Source: Coturnix japonica (lineage: Eukaryota; Chordata; Aves; Galliformes; Phasianidae). From it: a stretch of DNA of 64,000 nucleotides. Below, piece by piece: positions 1 to 13,700 of this stretch. The stretch covers positions 744,001-808,000 of the forward strand of contig NC_029532.1 in assembly GCF_001577835.2 (NCBI RefSeq), given 5' to 3'. The translations under genes and the position numbers were made by a program. The notes beneath the pieces were generated by a model that saw nothing but the letters and a program-made list of their open reading frames with translations, did not search any database and was not told the origin of the DNA. How positions within the stretch are numbered: the first letter of the stretch is position 1; every line of letters begins with the position of its first letter.

Positions 1-385
1 GGCTGTGGGATTTCAGGTGCCCCAATAAAGCCGCAGGGCGTGCGGCCGGGCAGCGCTCGTCCCAGCTGCTGGAGCACCTCCAGAGCTGAGCGGTTTCCCA
101 AAGCATCCTCTGTGCAGCTGAAGGTGCCGTGTTGAAGCACTGGGGGAAAGCGGGGAAATTTCCAGTCCCGAGTGCTGCTGTGCTGCCGGCACAGGGCAGG
201 GAGATCCCTGCAGCACAGGGCAGCATTCAGCCGAAAACCCTATTTAACACAGCTCAGGCTCCGTGAGCTCTCTGCCCACAGCCTCCCCAGCTGGGTGACC
301 CAGCACTGGAGGTGGCACCGAGTCTGGACAGAGCTGGTCCCCAAACCCCGTGCCCCCAGAACCGCTCAGAACCCGCAGCACCTAC
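1..385. other. RGS3 intron after exon 20
   Basis: Intron sequence of RGS3 running off the left edge. I see no exon or repeat in it. Confidence 0.7.
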
Positions 386-487
386 TTGAGCGACTTGAGC
401 ACTTTGTCCAGCTTCCCGGAGGGGTTGGCTCCCGGAGACTCGTTCCTCCGCCGGAAAATCCCCAGCCGGTTCTTCATATCCTTGGCT
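386..487 (-). CDS. RGS3: RGS3 exon 20, linker into the RGS box
   Basis: A 102-base exon shared by all forms, reading AKDMKNRLGIFRRRNESPGA then NPSGKLDKVLKSL and matching the human segment just before the RGS box. The acceptor is CTTCCAG and the donor GTAGGT, phase 2 in and 2 out. The next exon, which would open the RGS box (PTSEEALKW in human), is not in bases 1-385 and lies outside the window. Confidence 0.93.
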
Positions 488-1672
488 CTGGAAGAGAAGA
501 GCAAGGTTTATGGGCGGGCAGGGACGGGAGCAGCACCCGGAGCTCCGCGGTGCCACGGGGAGCCCCGTCCCGCTGGTCGCCCATCACCTACTCCTTCATG
601 GTGTGCCGGCGCTGCAGGCTGCCGTTGTGCGGCCGCTGAACGCCCAGCAGCATCTCGGCGTGAAACTCCAAGGGCTGCGGTTTGGAGAGGTCACGGAAAA
701 AGGGCATCGTTTGTCGGGACGGGTCCCGCACCGCCGGCACACCCGGCTCTGCGCTCCGCGGCTCCGCACCGCGCTCCGGGACAGCGCGGAAGTGGGAGGG
801 TCGAACGGAGCTGCGTGGCGTGGATGAGGTGTGGGAGAGGAGGGATGTGTGTCAGCCCCAACGCAGCTCGGGACGGCTCCGCCGTTGCTGGGGAAACTCG
901 AGGAAAGGTGGAAAAAAGCACGAGAGAGGGCGGGGAGATGGGGCCAACCAAGGGACGGAGGGGAAAGTCATCGCGGCGGGGATTTACGAGCGCTATTTGT
1001 AGGGCGCTGGGGAATGCGGCGGTGCGGGGCTGCGTCCCCTCTGCGGCTGGGGGCTGTAGGGATGGAAGAGTCCGGGTGTGAGTTTGGAGCGGGCACGGCC
1101 ATGGGGGCAGCGGGATGGTTGGGGCGCACCGCGTAACGCACCGCGACGGCACCGCACGGTGCCAACCCGCACGTGTCCCCGCACCGCCTCCCCCACACTC
1201 CCATTGCCCAGGAAGCTGCGATCCGCACACAGCTGAGCAGCGCCCACGGGAAGCGCCGCGATGGGCACCAGCATCGGCCCGGTCCTGCCCGGCTGTGACA
1301 GTGAGTGAGCTCGGGACGGGCGGTGCTGACCCCTCGTGGCACAGCTCCTGAACGCACCGCGGGTGGGTGGGGACATGGGGGGCACGGCCGCCTCCCGCAG
1401 GTCCCGCATCGCAGGGTGCTCAGAGGAGCCACCACTGCGAGTGGGGCTGGTTGGGAACGCAGGGGACACGGAGGGGCTCACGGTGCCCCCAGCCGCCCCC
1501 AGCTGACACCGGAGCAACAGATCCAAGCAAGGAGCTGTAAACCCCACCTGCATCCCATCAGCGAGGCACAAGGCACCCACACAGCTCCCAGCAACAATTT
1601 CTGCACTGTTCCCTCTTTAGCAACGTAACCGCAGCTGGGAGCACGGCGAGGTGTGAAAAGCACTGAGAAGTC

Positions 1673-1735
<63 letters not shown>

Positions 1736-4700
1736 CCATGTGCCCACCCATCCACGTAAGGAAGCAGCATCTGTGGGCTGCACTTTGTGCACCCCGTGCA
1801 CCCACAGCTCTGCAGCACCAGGTTTCCTGGCTGTCCCACAGCAGGAAGCAAAGCACCAAAGGAGTTTTCCAAACTTAAAGCCTGCGGGATGCTGCCCTCA
1901 CTGCTCCTCTTGCAGATCACAGAATCACAGAATCACAGAATTACCCGGGTTGGAAGGGACCTCAAGGATCATGTAGTTCCAACCCCCCAGCCTAGCAGGG
2001 CCACCAAACAAATGCTCACGAATAAACAACAAGAATCCACAATCCACTGCTGGGTTCTACCTGGAGTCACCCCCATCAGCCACCTTCAAGGCCTCATCCA
2101 GCCCCATCTCCCCACGCCAGCTCCAAGCCATGCCCTGCAGCACATCGCCGTCCCCACATGAGCCCCGTCCTACCTTTCCAGGCACTTCTCTGAGAAATCC
2201 ACCATGGTGAGGAGCATCGGGAGCAGCTGGCAGTGCCGAACCGCAGCCACTCTCCCCATAAATACCCCACAGGCCGCCTGGCAGCCATCCCTGCAGCCAA
2301 TCGCCGCCTGCTGCGACGCACCGCGCTCCCACAGCCATCCCAAGGTGAGCGGCACAAACCCTCCCCGCGCCCCACAGATCCCCCCCCCCCCATCGCCCCA
2401 ATTCCCCCGGCTCACGTGGGGGATGTCCCCGCTGCAGATGGCGAGGGATTGATTTTCATTTCAAGTGTTTGGAGAATGAAAAGAGCTATAAATAGGAGGC
2501 TGCAGCAGAGCGAGCGGGACAACAGTGCCGCTGTGTGGCAGGCAGCACGCGGGGAGCTGCCATCCAGATGCACACACAGCCACGCATGGCACCGCAGCCA
2601 CGTGCAGCGCTGCACCTGCCCCCACTCACGTGCGTGGGGCAATGCCAGGGCACAGCAATCCTGCATTGCAAAACTCGCCCCCATGGCCCCACTGAGCTGC
2701 AGCTGTGCTCAGTGAAGGCCACGGCTCTCCTGTCCTTGCCCGGACCAGCTGCGGGGCATCCCAAACCCTTCATGCAGTGTCAGGGCTGCAGCGTCCCACA
2801 GTGAATGTCAGTGCTCATCCCACCCACCTCCCGACCACCAGGAGCTCTGGGTGAATGGGGTATGGTACCGGTATGGTACCGGTATGGTACCCCATGGGCT
2901 CAGCCCTGGTGCTTTGCCCATGGCACTATTGAAGCACAGTGTGCCACTTACAGGCTTCTGCTCCTCTTCTTGCGGGAGGTCTCATCCCCTTCATCACAGC
3001 TGCATTCAGGGTGGCCTCCACTCAGCTGGGGGGGAGAAAAAAGCAGTGTTTGCATCACTGTGCCATGCATGCCCTCACACCACCAAGGAGCTCCACCAGC
3101 AGCTCCTTCCCCCAAAGGCTGCGGCAAAGCAGGGGCTGAAACCCTGCCTGTGTCCTGGGGACATCCCACAGCTGGTGGCCTGGGAACCCCTTGGCTTCAA
3201 GGTGCTGACAGCGGACCCTCCTACAGGGACACTCACATGCTCCTTCCCAGTGTTCCCATCTCTGCTGTTCTGAGTGGGCACGGGGCTGGAGCACCCAAAA
3301 TACCCTGGTGTCTCCCAGCAGTCCCCAGGCAGGAAAAATCAGGGCAGAACTGAATTATAACATGGCAGCTGCTGGGAGCACCCGGGGCTTCCTATCTCCA
3401 ACCTCCACCCAGAGGTGATTTGGGCAGCCCCGAGGACCTTGGAGGTGCTGCAAGGTCAGGGTGTCACCAGCACAGCTTCTGAGCCACAAAGCCCAGTGCC
3501 CAGGGGTGGAGACCTCACAGGCCACCTTCATTCAGGGGCTTTACCACCTCACTGAGCACAGCTGGAAGGGGCTCACAGCCAGCCCCACAACCAGCCCAGC
3601 CCCACACTGCTCCCTCGGGGTGCTTTCCAGGATCACCGATCCATGGCAATGCCGTGGGAACCCGCTGCACGGCCCAGCAGCCCCGGGCTCAAGGCTTCGG
3701 ACACTTCCTTCCATTCTGCGCCCGGGTTTCCGGAGTTTATCGGCCCCAAACAATGCAGCCCCTGCAAAGCACCTTCCCCCCACAGATAGGGCCGGCCGGG
3801 GCGACGCGCAGCCGGGCCACGCTTCCTGCCATTGTCCAGAGAGGCTCCGCTGAGCTCGGGGACAAAAAGCAACCACTGCTGAGTCCCAGCACTACTGGCT
3901 GTAAAACAACAACCTGCCCAGACTGAGAGCAGTGGGAGGCACAGGGAACCGTGGGCACAATGGGATGATCCCATAAATGATCCCACTTGGTGGACAAGGC
4001 GAGGCCACTGGGTGCCGTAGTGCTGCAGGCAGTGCTGGGCCTGGGGGGATGCAGAGGGGAATCGTACATCAGAACTGAAAGCTTGGAGGGTTCTGCTGGG
4101 CTCCTCCAAATGCAAAGAGCTCCAAAAGTCCCTCCCAAGTGTAGGCAGGGAATGGTTGTGGCACAAAGCCTCCTGTGTATTGGGGTTGGGGCAGGGAGAG
4201 GTGGCACAGGAGGAGCAGGAAGGGAACCAGGGGGTCCAAGGGCAAATTGTGCTCCAAGAAATGGCAACCAAGGTGGCTTTTGGTGTATCAGGAGAATGGC
4301 ACGGGGAGGGTTAATCCCATCACGGGTTTAACCCACTGTGCTGTCATGCTTGGTAGCACACAGAGCTCTGCACCAGCATCCCCTGCCAAGAGGTGGAGCA
4401 GCATGCAATGCAGTCCCATGCACTGCAAGGTGCTCTCAAGCAGTGTGACGTGGTCCTGGACCAAGCAGCATGGTTACAAACCATGCAACAAGGCCCCACA
4501 TTCTGCAACCAACCCACATACCTTCCTGTGCCCTGAGAAGAGCAGGCTGAGCTGGTGGATGGAGCCTCCATTCTTGGTGAGCTCCTTCTTGAGGGTCCTG
4601 GGGGAGGGCAGGGCCCAGTGCCCCGTGCTGCCCTGGCTGTCGAAGCAGTTGAGCGTGGTGTCGGAGGTGAAGCAGTGCCCCTTGGCCTCCTGCAGCAGGC

Positions 4701-7700
4701 TGCCCTCGCTGTGTGTGCGGCGCCGCAGGGAGCTCTGCACGCTCAGTGTGTACGCAGGCTGGCAGCCCGACGTCTCAATCATGCTGCTGCGCTTCGCCTC
4801 GCTCCGCTCCAGGTAGTTCTCGTCGCTGTCATCCTCTTCATCCTCATCGTCCTCTTCTTCGTCATCCTCATCTTCATCCTCCTCATCCTCACCATCTGTG
4901 GTGCTGCTGGCTGTGCCCACCACGCTGAAGGAGCTGTCGAGGCGCAGCTCGGGGATGACGAAGGCTGGCACAGAGCTGGGCTGCTCCTCACCCTTCTCAG
5001 CAGACGCCGGCTGCTTTTTGGCCAGGAGAGGCCCCTGGGCGGCTGCTGGAGCCTCAGATGGAGCTGGTGCTTCCGTGGCCAGTGCAGCATCGCCTGCAGC
5101 CGCCCTCCTTTCCTCCAAGTGCATCTGCCCTGGCTTCTCGGCGTCTGTCTCCAGCATCTGCCCAGGGAGAAGATAAAGGAGGATGAAGGCAGGAGCACCC
5201 AAATCTGGCAGCCCTCCCATACAGCCTCTCTGCTCCTAACACACAACACAAGGCAGGAATGCTCCTACAGCACTAACAGGGCTCCAGCAGTTGGGACAGC
5301 GCTGTCCCCATGTTCTCCTGTGACCCACAGCCCCCAGTCCTGGTCCTGGTCCCCAGAACACCATGTCCCCCACTATGGTTATAGGGCGGCAGCAGGATGG
5401 GGGTAATGAGGCCAATGGATCCAGCACACAGGCAGAGCTGGGAACATCCTTACCACGATGGATCCCTCGTCCTGCTGGGGGTCAGCTCCTGGATGGCTGC
5501 AGAAGAGGATGGAAAACCCAAAATGCAGCTCCAGCACCTCCTGCCCTGCGTTCTTAAGGGCAGGATGGAAGTGCCGGGCTCTGCACATCATCCAATTGCC
5601 CAAGGCTCAGCAGATCAGCCCCCCTGGCCCACAGCCACTGCTGCGGGGCTCCCCGCAGCCACACACCATCCTCTTGCTAAACCACAGCCACTCCTACCCG
5701 CCCTGCTTGGATTTTTATGCTTTTAAGGCTGCCTTCTGCCATTGAGTGCTGCCCTTTCCAAGGGAAAAAACCTGCCTGGATTTTTCGAGAGCTCGGGGAA
5801 CTTGGGATGAGTCCTCCAGCCAGAGCAGCTGTATCTCCTCTTAAAAGCCAAGCATCTTCAAGAGCCCAGAGAAAAGCAGAAAGTCAGAGTTAACCAAGCT
5901 TCCACTCCTGTATAATGGAGGCTTGATTCAAAAATGAATCTTTGCGGCTGTTCCACTCCCCACAGTAATTTCTTGCAAAAGGGAATGTTTCCAGACATGC
6001 AGTGCGAGGATGCTATTCGCACTGAGTGCTCGACTGATGCTGTTTATGTCTTATTTGTATTGCAATTACTGTCATCATTATTTCATGAAATAATTAGAGG
6101 AAAAACCCATGCAGCCCTCAGTCCAACCCTGCAAAGCCCTCCCCATCCCTGACAGCTCCCTTCTGCTGAACGTTGCTGGGTGCCCACATCAGATAAGGCT
6201 CTAGAAGGAAATGAACAGGCTCCTTTAAAATGAGAGAGGTTTGGGGATGAAATTAAATTCCTGTGCTAATTCAATCAGAGAATCTGCTGCTTTTCAGCAG
6301 TACAGGGATGTGGGCAGGAGGTTCACTGTTGAGCAAGGCTGCAATCTTGGGTTGGAAGCACCAATGGAGCTGTGAAATCCTGGGGAGGACAAAGCGTGTT
6401 CCCTGTGCAGCAGAACATCCCTCCCTGGGGCAGGCGGAATGTGAAGCATCTTCATGGAACAGAACAATGGCTTGGATAGGAAGGGTCCTTAAAGGTCATC
6501 CAGTTCCAACCCCCCACCTTACAGCCCCCCTGCTGTCAGCCATCACACAGGGAAACACCAAAGTTTCCAAAGTATGTTCTTCTCAAAGTGGTAGAAAAAA
6601 AAAAACAACCCACAATTTCAGGGGTTTTCAGCATGGGATGAACTGTGCTGAGATCCACCCCATTAGAAAATGTTATCTGCAGTGCCCCTGTAATGCTTCC
6701 AGAACCACTGACGATGAACATCCCAAAACACAGTGAGTGACCATAACAGACAGACTGCACACAGCTGTGGGAAGCAGCACCAAACAGACAGAACAGCACT
6801 GAGAGGAACAAAAGGAAGGCAGAAACTCAAAGCAGAACTACTGAAACTTGAGAACATTTTCATGGGTCATTTTGAAAGAGCTCCCGAGCCTCCCCCCATT
6901 GCAGCACCACTCCTGGCCCCAACACCAGGCCCTGCACACAGCAGGGTGTTCTACCCAACCCCTGCTTCGTTACTGTGCTGATGAATAATTGATACAGAGC
7001 AATTGCTGTAACTGCAAAAGCAAGCAGGGATGTACAGTTCCAAGCAGCAGGACCCGCACTGTGGCAAAGCAGTGAGGGCGGATGGATGGCTCCAGTGAGA
7101 CCCACGGGGGTGTGAGTGCTGACACTGCCCAAATCCGGTGCTGGGAACACCTGGGAGCCCTGCGAGGAGCTGTGCTCCATGGCAGGAAATGATCCCATAG
7201 CAGCAGCAGCCGGCACTAATCCCATTACTGCCATCACCAATTGATGGCTCTGGAAATGGGACCTGACCAGGCATCGCCCAGCGCTGTCACTGCGTGTGGG
7301 ATGGAGCCCAGCTGGGAAGCTCTTACACTCCACATTTTGGTATCAGACAGCTGAAGGTGTCAGCAAACAGCATGGGACAAAACCTCCCCATGCCACGTGC
7401 TTTGGTTCACATAGGTTTGTCACCGACGCAGCACTGAGCCCAGCAGCCCTGGCCATCCTGGCTGCCAACCCATCCCTCCCTCCCCACAAGTACAGACCCA
7501 GATTTGCATTCAGTAGCAAGGGCTGAATTTGTTCTCTTCTCTCCAGCACCAGAACACGGAGGGTCTCCAAACTCCCCAGAGCAGAAAGTGTGCACAGTGG
7601 GCACGCTGCACTGACACCAGCTGACATGGAGCTGCTGGTCCAGCCCTGACTTAGAAGAGAACCTCAGAAAGTCCCTAATGCTGCACATGTTCCCTGGTCT

Positions 7701-10700
7701 CGCATGCTGCTCATTGCCAACCCTCCCAGTGCAGCCCAAAGCCAGATGGAGCCATGAGACCCCCAGGTGACAGCGAGGATCAGCCCAGCCCATGGGAGCA
7801 GAGCAGACGCGTTTGATTTAAAGGACGTTGGTGCTGCTGTCGGCACAGCACAGACCTGCCTAGAAGAGGGCACAGCCTGTGGGCTGCAGATGTTGCAAGC
7901 AAAACATACCAGATGTGGGCTCAGTTGCATCCCAGCCTGAGCAGCATCTCCCTCCAGCTCCGGCCCCGACGTGTGCACGCAGCTCAGCACGGCGGATGCT
8001 GGTGCAGCTCTTGGCTCTGCCTCCACCGTTATTAATGTCTGTGTCAGGCAGTAGCTGCAGCTGCCCAGCCTCTCCCAGACACCGCTCCCTTGTGCCCCGT
8101 GTGCTATTTGCAGCTCTGTGAGCCGTCCCTGGAGGTTTGGTTACCTGCTGATCCCAGCAGACGTCCACTCCGCCTGGAGGGAGAGCTGTGCATCACCCTG
8201 AAACCTGCTTTGCAGCTCCCTTCTCTGCTCTCATCTGCCCCTGGGCAATGCTGAGCCTCAGACCAATTTTGGTGCTGCTTAACGAAACTCCACTTCAGGT
8301 GGGTGGTTGTTTTTTTTCCAAACCACTTTCTATGGGAAAAAGGGGCAGCTCTGTAGCAGGAGCTGCTTTGCAGCACAGTGTGCCATAGGTTATCTGCACT
8401 GCAGCAACATTCACCGATGGATCCCCACCAGTGTGGGCTCAGGGGGGTCCCCACCCCAGGGGTCACCATACCTGGGTGCCCAGCTGCTCCCCAGCTCAGG
8501 ATTTGGAGATATGGCTCTGGTGTGCACAAGTAAAGCACCAGCCTCCCTGACTGGGAACCAGGGCTGGAAGGCAGTGAGATGACGTCTGGGTCATAAATAT
8601 CCCTGGCAGTAAGAAAGCAGAGGGATGGGAAAGGGGAAGAAAGACATAGATCTATCATTGGCACCAATGCAGCGGGTATTAGAAAGGGACACAATCAGGA
8701 CATGGACTCGAGCAAGTCCTGTCACATCCAACTTTCAGTCCTGTCCTGACCCGGAGCAAAACCCCAACTCTTTCCCTGGGTCCCTGCACCATAACATCCC
8801 TTTATATGCATCTGGGCAGTGAGAGCCACATGGGTGCAGGAGAGCAGCACCACAGCCCTGCCCACGGTGCCAGCCCAAGTGCTTCCAGCGCCTGCATTAA
8901 ATCACAGCAGTGCTGGCTTCAACCACTTAGTCTGTGCCTTTGACAACCCTGTGCAAATGATCTCAGTGATGCTCACCCCCCGGGCTGCTGGCGCTGCTCC
9001 CTGCAGCATGCTGGCTCTCTGCAGCCCCTTGGGGATTCACAAGAAACAAGCAGCCAGGGTTTAAAAGTGCCCCCAGCTGCGATGGAGGTTCTGGCAGCCT
9101 CTCAAGTCCCCACTATGCTGCCAGATCCTCCTGCCTGGGGAATGTGGCACTGCACGCAGGAGGTGCCAGAGAAACAGGAGCTGGTGTTTGCCAGAGGGGA
9201 GAGGTCTGCTCTCCTAACGGCTTGGAGTCCAGCTAAGCAAATGAACAAATAAAGCCGGAGCTGTGACTCTCTGCTGGCCCATCTGCTCCACCAGCACACA
9301 CGTGCCTCAGGAGCCCATGAGCAGCTGCCTTGTGCTGGTGGCACAGACTGTGCCTCTGTGGAACCATTGAGCAGTGCATGCAGAGTAAAGGAGGCAGTGC
9401 CTGAGGACGGGGGAGAAGCCAGGAAGCTTGGGAAGCTTGGGAAGCTTGGCACCCAGCCCATAAATTCATACAGTGATGTCTGGGATGTGCTTTGAAGCTC
9501 CACAGGGAGCTGTAGCATCCCTCCCACAGAGCACCCGGGGCTGCATTTGGGGCTTGTACATATGAAGGAGTGCCATCAACCCAGCAGGAAAGCTCTTCCA
9601 GTGCAGCCCAGGAGAGCAGACTGCAGACAGGACTGCAATAAACCCTTGGATGGATCAATTTGGATCTAACTCTTCTACAGTTACAGCGTCATTCACACAC
9701 ATTATCATCAAATCCCTGTTCTGGCTGAATTAAAGTCAATGTGTTGTCCTCCTGGTGCCAAGGGTGAGCTCTGCATCTCAGTGTGCCTTCAAGTCACCAC
9801 TGTGGGATCCCACTGGCTTCTGATGGCACAGGGATTTCCACTGAGGACAGTTTCCTCCAGATATTAAGTGGTTGGAGGTGGGCTGGACCCTGACTCACAC
9901 CATAGGGTTGTTCCCACAGCCCCTCAGATCCACGGTGTTACCAACACAGCCTTTGGCTGCCGCCAGTAATGAGTTTTTCCGGCCCAGGGTGAGAGCCAGG
10001 TTGTGCTTGCTGGTGTGGAACAACGCATTTATTTGCTTTCCTTTCATAACCTGGCTCACAAGCTCTGCCAGATGAGGTTTTAACCCTTATCGGGAAAGAG
10101 TGGACCTCAAGTTTCTCCTCCTGAGCAGCCTAACAGCAGGAGCAAGGTGCAAAGAGGGTACAGGGCAGGAGCCAGGCTGGCCCCGTGGGCGCTGTCATGA
10201 TATGGATCTTTGGTGCAAAAGCCAAGTGACAAGGTGCAGAATCCTCCCTCCCCTCGAGCCACTGATGGTATTGAGCTCAGCCCAGCGGTCACCAACCCAA
10301 GTGCTTGTCATGCCCACCACCAGCCCACGGGCACACGTGGAAGCCTCCTCCAAAGAAAGGTTTTGGAAATAAAGAGAAACGTGCTACTGAAGGGAGCAAG
10401 GTGCCGGGGACAGGGATGGCCAGGGGATGTGGGCACATGGAAAGGCAGGTTACTGGGCACAGGGGGTCCTGGGGTGAGGAAGGTAGAGAGAAAGCACGGG
10501 GCTGCTCCCTGCCTGCACATCATTGGGGCAGTCCTGGTGCAGAACCCTCCCCGCGCCGCTCCAGCCCTGGTTTCAATCATCTCTCCATTACACGCAGTTT
10601 GCTTTTGTTGACAGCACATTTACTTGCACTTGTCAAGTACGCTGTAAATAGTGAGAGAACCAGCCCTGCCCTTCCTGATCGGAGCAGCGGCCAGGAAGGG

Positions 10701-13700
10701 GCCGGGCGCCTCGTTCCCAGGGCCGGCTCGGGATCGGTCCACGCCTGCTCACAGCATCAGCAGCCACGGGGAGAGAACGGCCGCGATCCGAAAAGTGCCG
10801 AGGATCCACCACCTCCCTCAGGGAGCGCCCGGAGCTCCCAGCTGGGCTCCCACGGCCCAAAGTCCGCGCCACCAAGTGTCCGTAATTATTTAGCTTAAGG
10901 ACAATCTACATCTTTCAGACACAGCCAGCCATCATCTCCGAGGTAATCTCAGGTCACGGAGTCAGAAGGAAGAGCAATCAGCCGTTCTGAGTGTGGAAGA
11001 CACAAAGAAACAAGCAGTGAGAATCAGGTGGTCGTAGTGGTTTGTTATCTGCACGGTGCTGCGCTCTTCGTTTCTGACCCCACAAGCCAAAACTGCTGGG
11101 GCAGCTCCAGCCCCGCTGCCTCCACCTCGCCTTGCACTGCAGATTGAACCGTGCTAATGTGGAAACTGGAGCAGCGCAGTAATGTAGGGTTAAAAAAAGC
11201 ACCGTGCTCTGTGCAGATGGTCATTATTCGGCCCGAGGAGGCAGCGTCGCTAACTCGATTAATGCATAAAGCTGCTTTTGCTATAATCACATTGTGGTGG
11301 CTGTGGCTCCTCGCCAGCCCCAGCCCACCTCCAGGCTCTGCACCAGCACATTTGGGGATGTTTGTAAGCAAATGGGGTCAACACCATCAGCGTGTGTTAT
11401 GGAGGAGGTCCACAGATCCCTGCCCAGCAGCCGCCTGAGTCAGGCTCAGACCCCAGGACGGGCTTTGTGGATGGAGAAAATATCCACAGCACAACCCTGT
11501 GAGCTGCTGCAGCCACAGGACGGGCTCACTGCTTGGGGCAGATCCACCAAGCCCTGCAGTGGTGGCAGAGAAGCCACCAGAGCCCTGATTCCCCCACACC
11601 CCATCACCAGGGGACCAGCCAGCAGGACCACACCAGCAGTTCTGGTTATCCCCAGGGCTAATGCTGCACTCATGGGCAGCAAAAGCTCATCAGGACAATG
11701 GTGGGATCACCACTGATTTGTCCCAGCTGGTTTCTCCTCCTATAGCCCCAGAATCAGATGCATCGCATGTGGTGGCTCCAGCACCCAGCACCTCACCTCC
11801 TGGAGGAGGTGACAGTGGCTGTCCCTGAGCCAGGAGAACCTTCATGCAAGTCCCTGCTTGGGCACAGTTCTGGGGCCCTGGAAAGACAAGAAGTGTCATC
11901 CCAAAGCCCTAAACTTGTCTTTGTTCCCAAAGCTCCAGACAGGCCCATCCCACTGCAGAGCCTCTGCTCCATCACAAAGCATGTATTCTGGAAAGGACTC
12001 AGGGCTACTGGCAGCACAGCTGTGCAGAAGGGAGAGCTGTGCCCAGCTGGGGGACTGCAGGAGCTGCTCAATGCTCCAGCAGCAATGCTTCCTCAGCTCT
12101 AGTGCACAGCTGGCACGCCACACATCTCTGCCTGGTACCAAGGCCGCTTCAGCCTGGGGCTCCTGATGCCCAACAAAGCCACGTCCCTAGATAAGCTGCC
12201 TCCTGCCAAGCTGGTGCAAATCTGAAGGCCATACAAACCAGATTCCCATTTGGAGCAGAAATCAGCCATGCAGAAGCTGGTATTTCCAGCTTAATTTGTC
12301 TGCTCACAGAAGGTAGACACTGTCAGCTTTCCTTAAATAGCCCCAAATATCAAATGCCTCGCAAGCAACGAGAGGAAGCTCTCGGATCACTCCTCCCTTT
12401 CAGGCAGGGGCTGATCTCCCTGCACACACCCCACTGCACTGCCATCCCAGGGATGGTGCCCATCATGCAGTGTCATCCTAAGCAGCACACACCACTCCAA
12501 CATGTCTGTGTCTAGCTATTCGGGAGCTGCTCTCAGACCCTGCGAAGTTCCCTCTTGCACTTCAGGATCAGGTTTGTAGTGAAATTGCAGCCAGGAAGGT
12601 TTATACCTTGCTGGGATAGGAAACAGGGCTCTGAGCAAAGCAAAGCAAAGGAAGATTCTTCCTTTCTGCCACAGGGGCACAGGAAGGTCTTAGATGGCAC
12701 TTTTTCACCTGTCCAGTGACTCCAAAATAGCATGAGGAGTGGGCACCCCCAGAGCTTTGCTCTGAGCTATGGGGTCTGTAGATTGAGCACAGAGCCCAGA
12801 TTGGGGACAGCCCCACACATTGCCCAGACACAGAATCTGGGGTGGGGGGGGGAGAGCGGAGCTCATATCATGATGGAGAGCTGCTGAGCTCCCCTGCTGG
12901 CAATGCTCACATTTAAGGTGCCCATGCAGAGCTTTGTCCCAGAGGATCCCCAGCCCAGGTGGGATGTCAGCCAGCTCAGGGCAAAGCTCAGCCACGGCAT
13001 CATGACAGCAAGAGATGTCACAGAACCTGGTCACTGCACTGCCCCTCTGTTATTAACGTTTCTGGAGCTCAGCTGTTAACCAGGTTCTCAGGCTTTTTGC
13101 GCTGTTTCTATTTTGGTAGGGCTGAACAGGCAGGAAGAGGAATCCAAAGGCTCTGCCTCCTGCAGAGACACTGTGAGCGCTGACCTGGCGTGGGATGCTG
13201 CAGGGCAAAAGCCGCATCGCTCTGCTTCTGCATCTGGCAGCCATGCAGCAAGAGCAAAAGCCAGACCACCCCATGGGCTGCAACAAACAGCCCCACAGCA
13301 CAGGCACTGCTCCATCACCGGGCACAGGGAGGCGTTTGGGAGCTTTGCCCCCAGGATGCCCAATTTCATTGCTTAAAGTGCTTTGTATGCTCAGCACAGC
13401 ATGTTCCTCTCATCCCAGCACAGCAGCCCCCCACCACTAGTCCAGCCCCAGCCCTGAGGGACCAGACGGCTCCAGCACCAATGGTTCCACACAGCCCCTC
13501 CAGGCAGTGCTGCCATGCACCAAGCAGGCGGAGGTGCTGACTGCATTCTCACCAGGCAGACGCACCCTACATGCTTCAAACCCGCTTCATGCACACATTT
13601 CCCCTGCCAGCCCTTCTAAAATCACACTCCTGAGCCAGGCTGAAGCTCTTCACTGTGTGAAAGCATCGGTGTGGCCGTGCTGGTTATGGACAGCAGCATT

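Noticed and set aside
1558-1976. Open frames of over 100 codons on both strands rich in His-Thr or Cys-Val
   Set aside because: They only translate the (TG)30 microsatellite and its flanks.
4555-5406. 283-codon plus-strand frame opposite RGS3 exon 18
   Set aside because: Antisense of the acidic exon; the Ile/Leu-rich run simply mirrors the GAT/GAG triplets.
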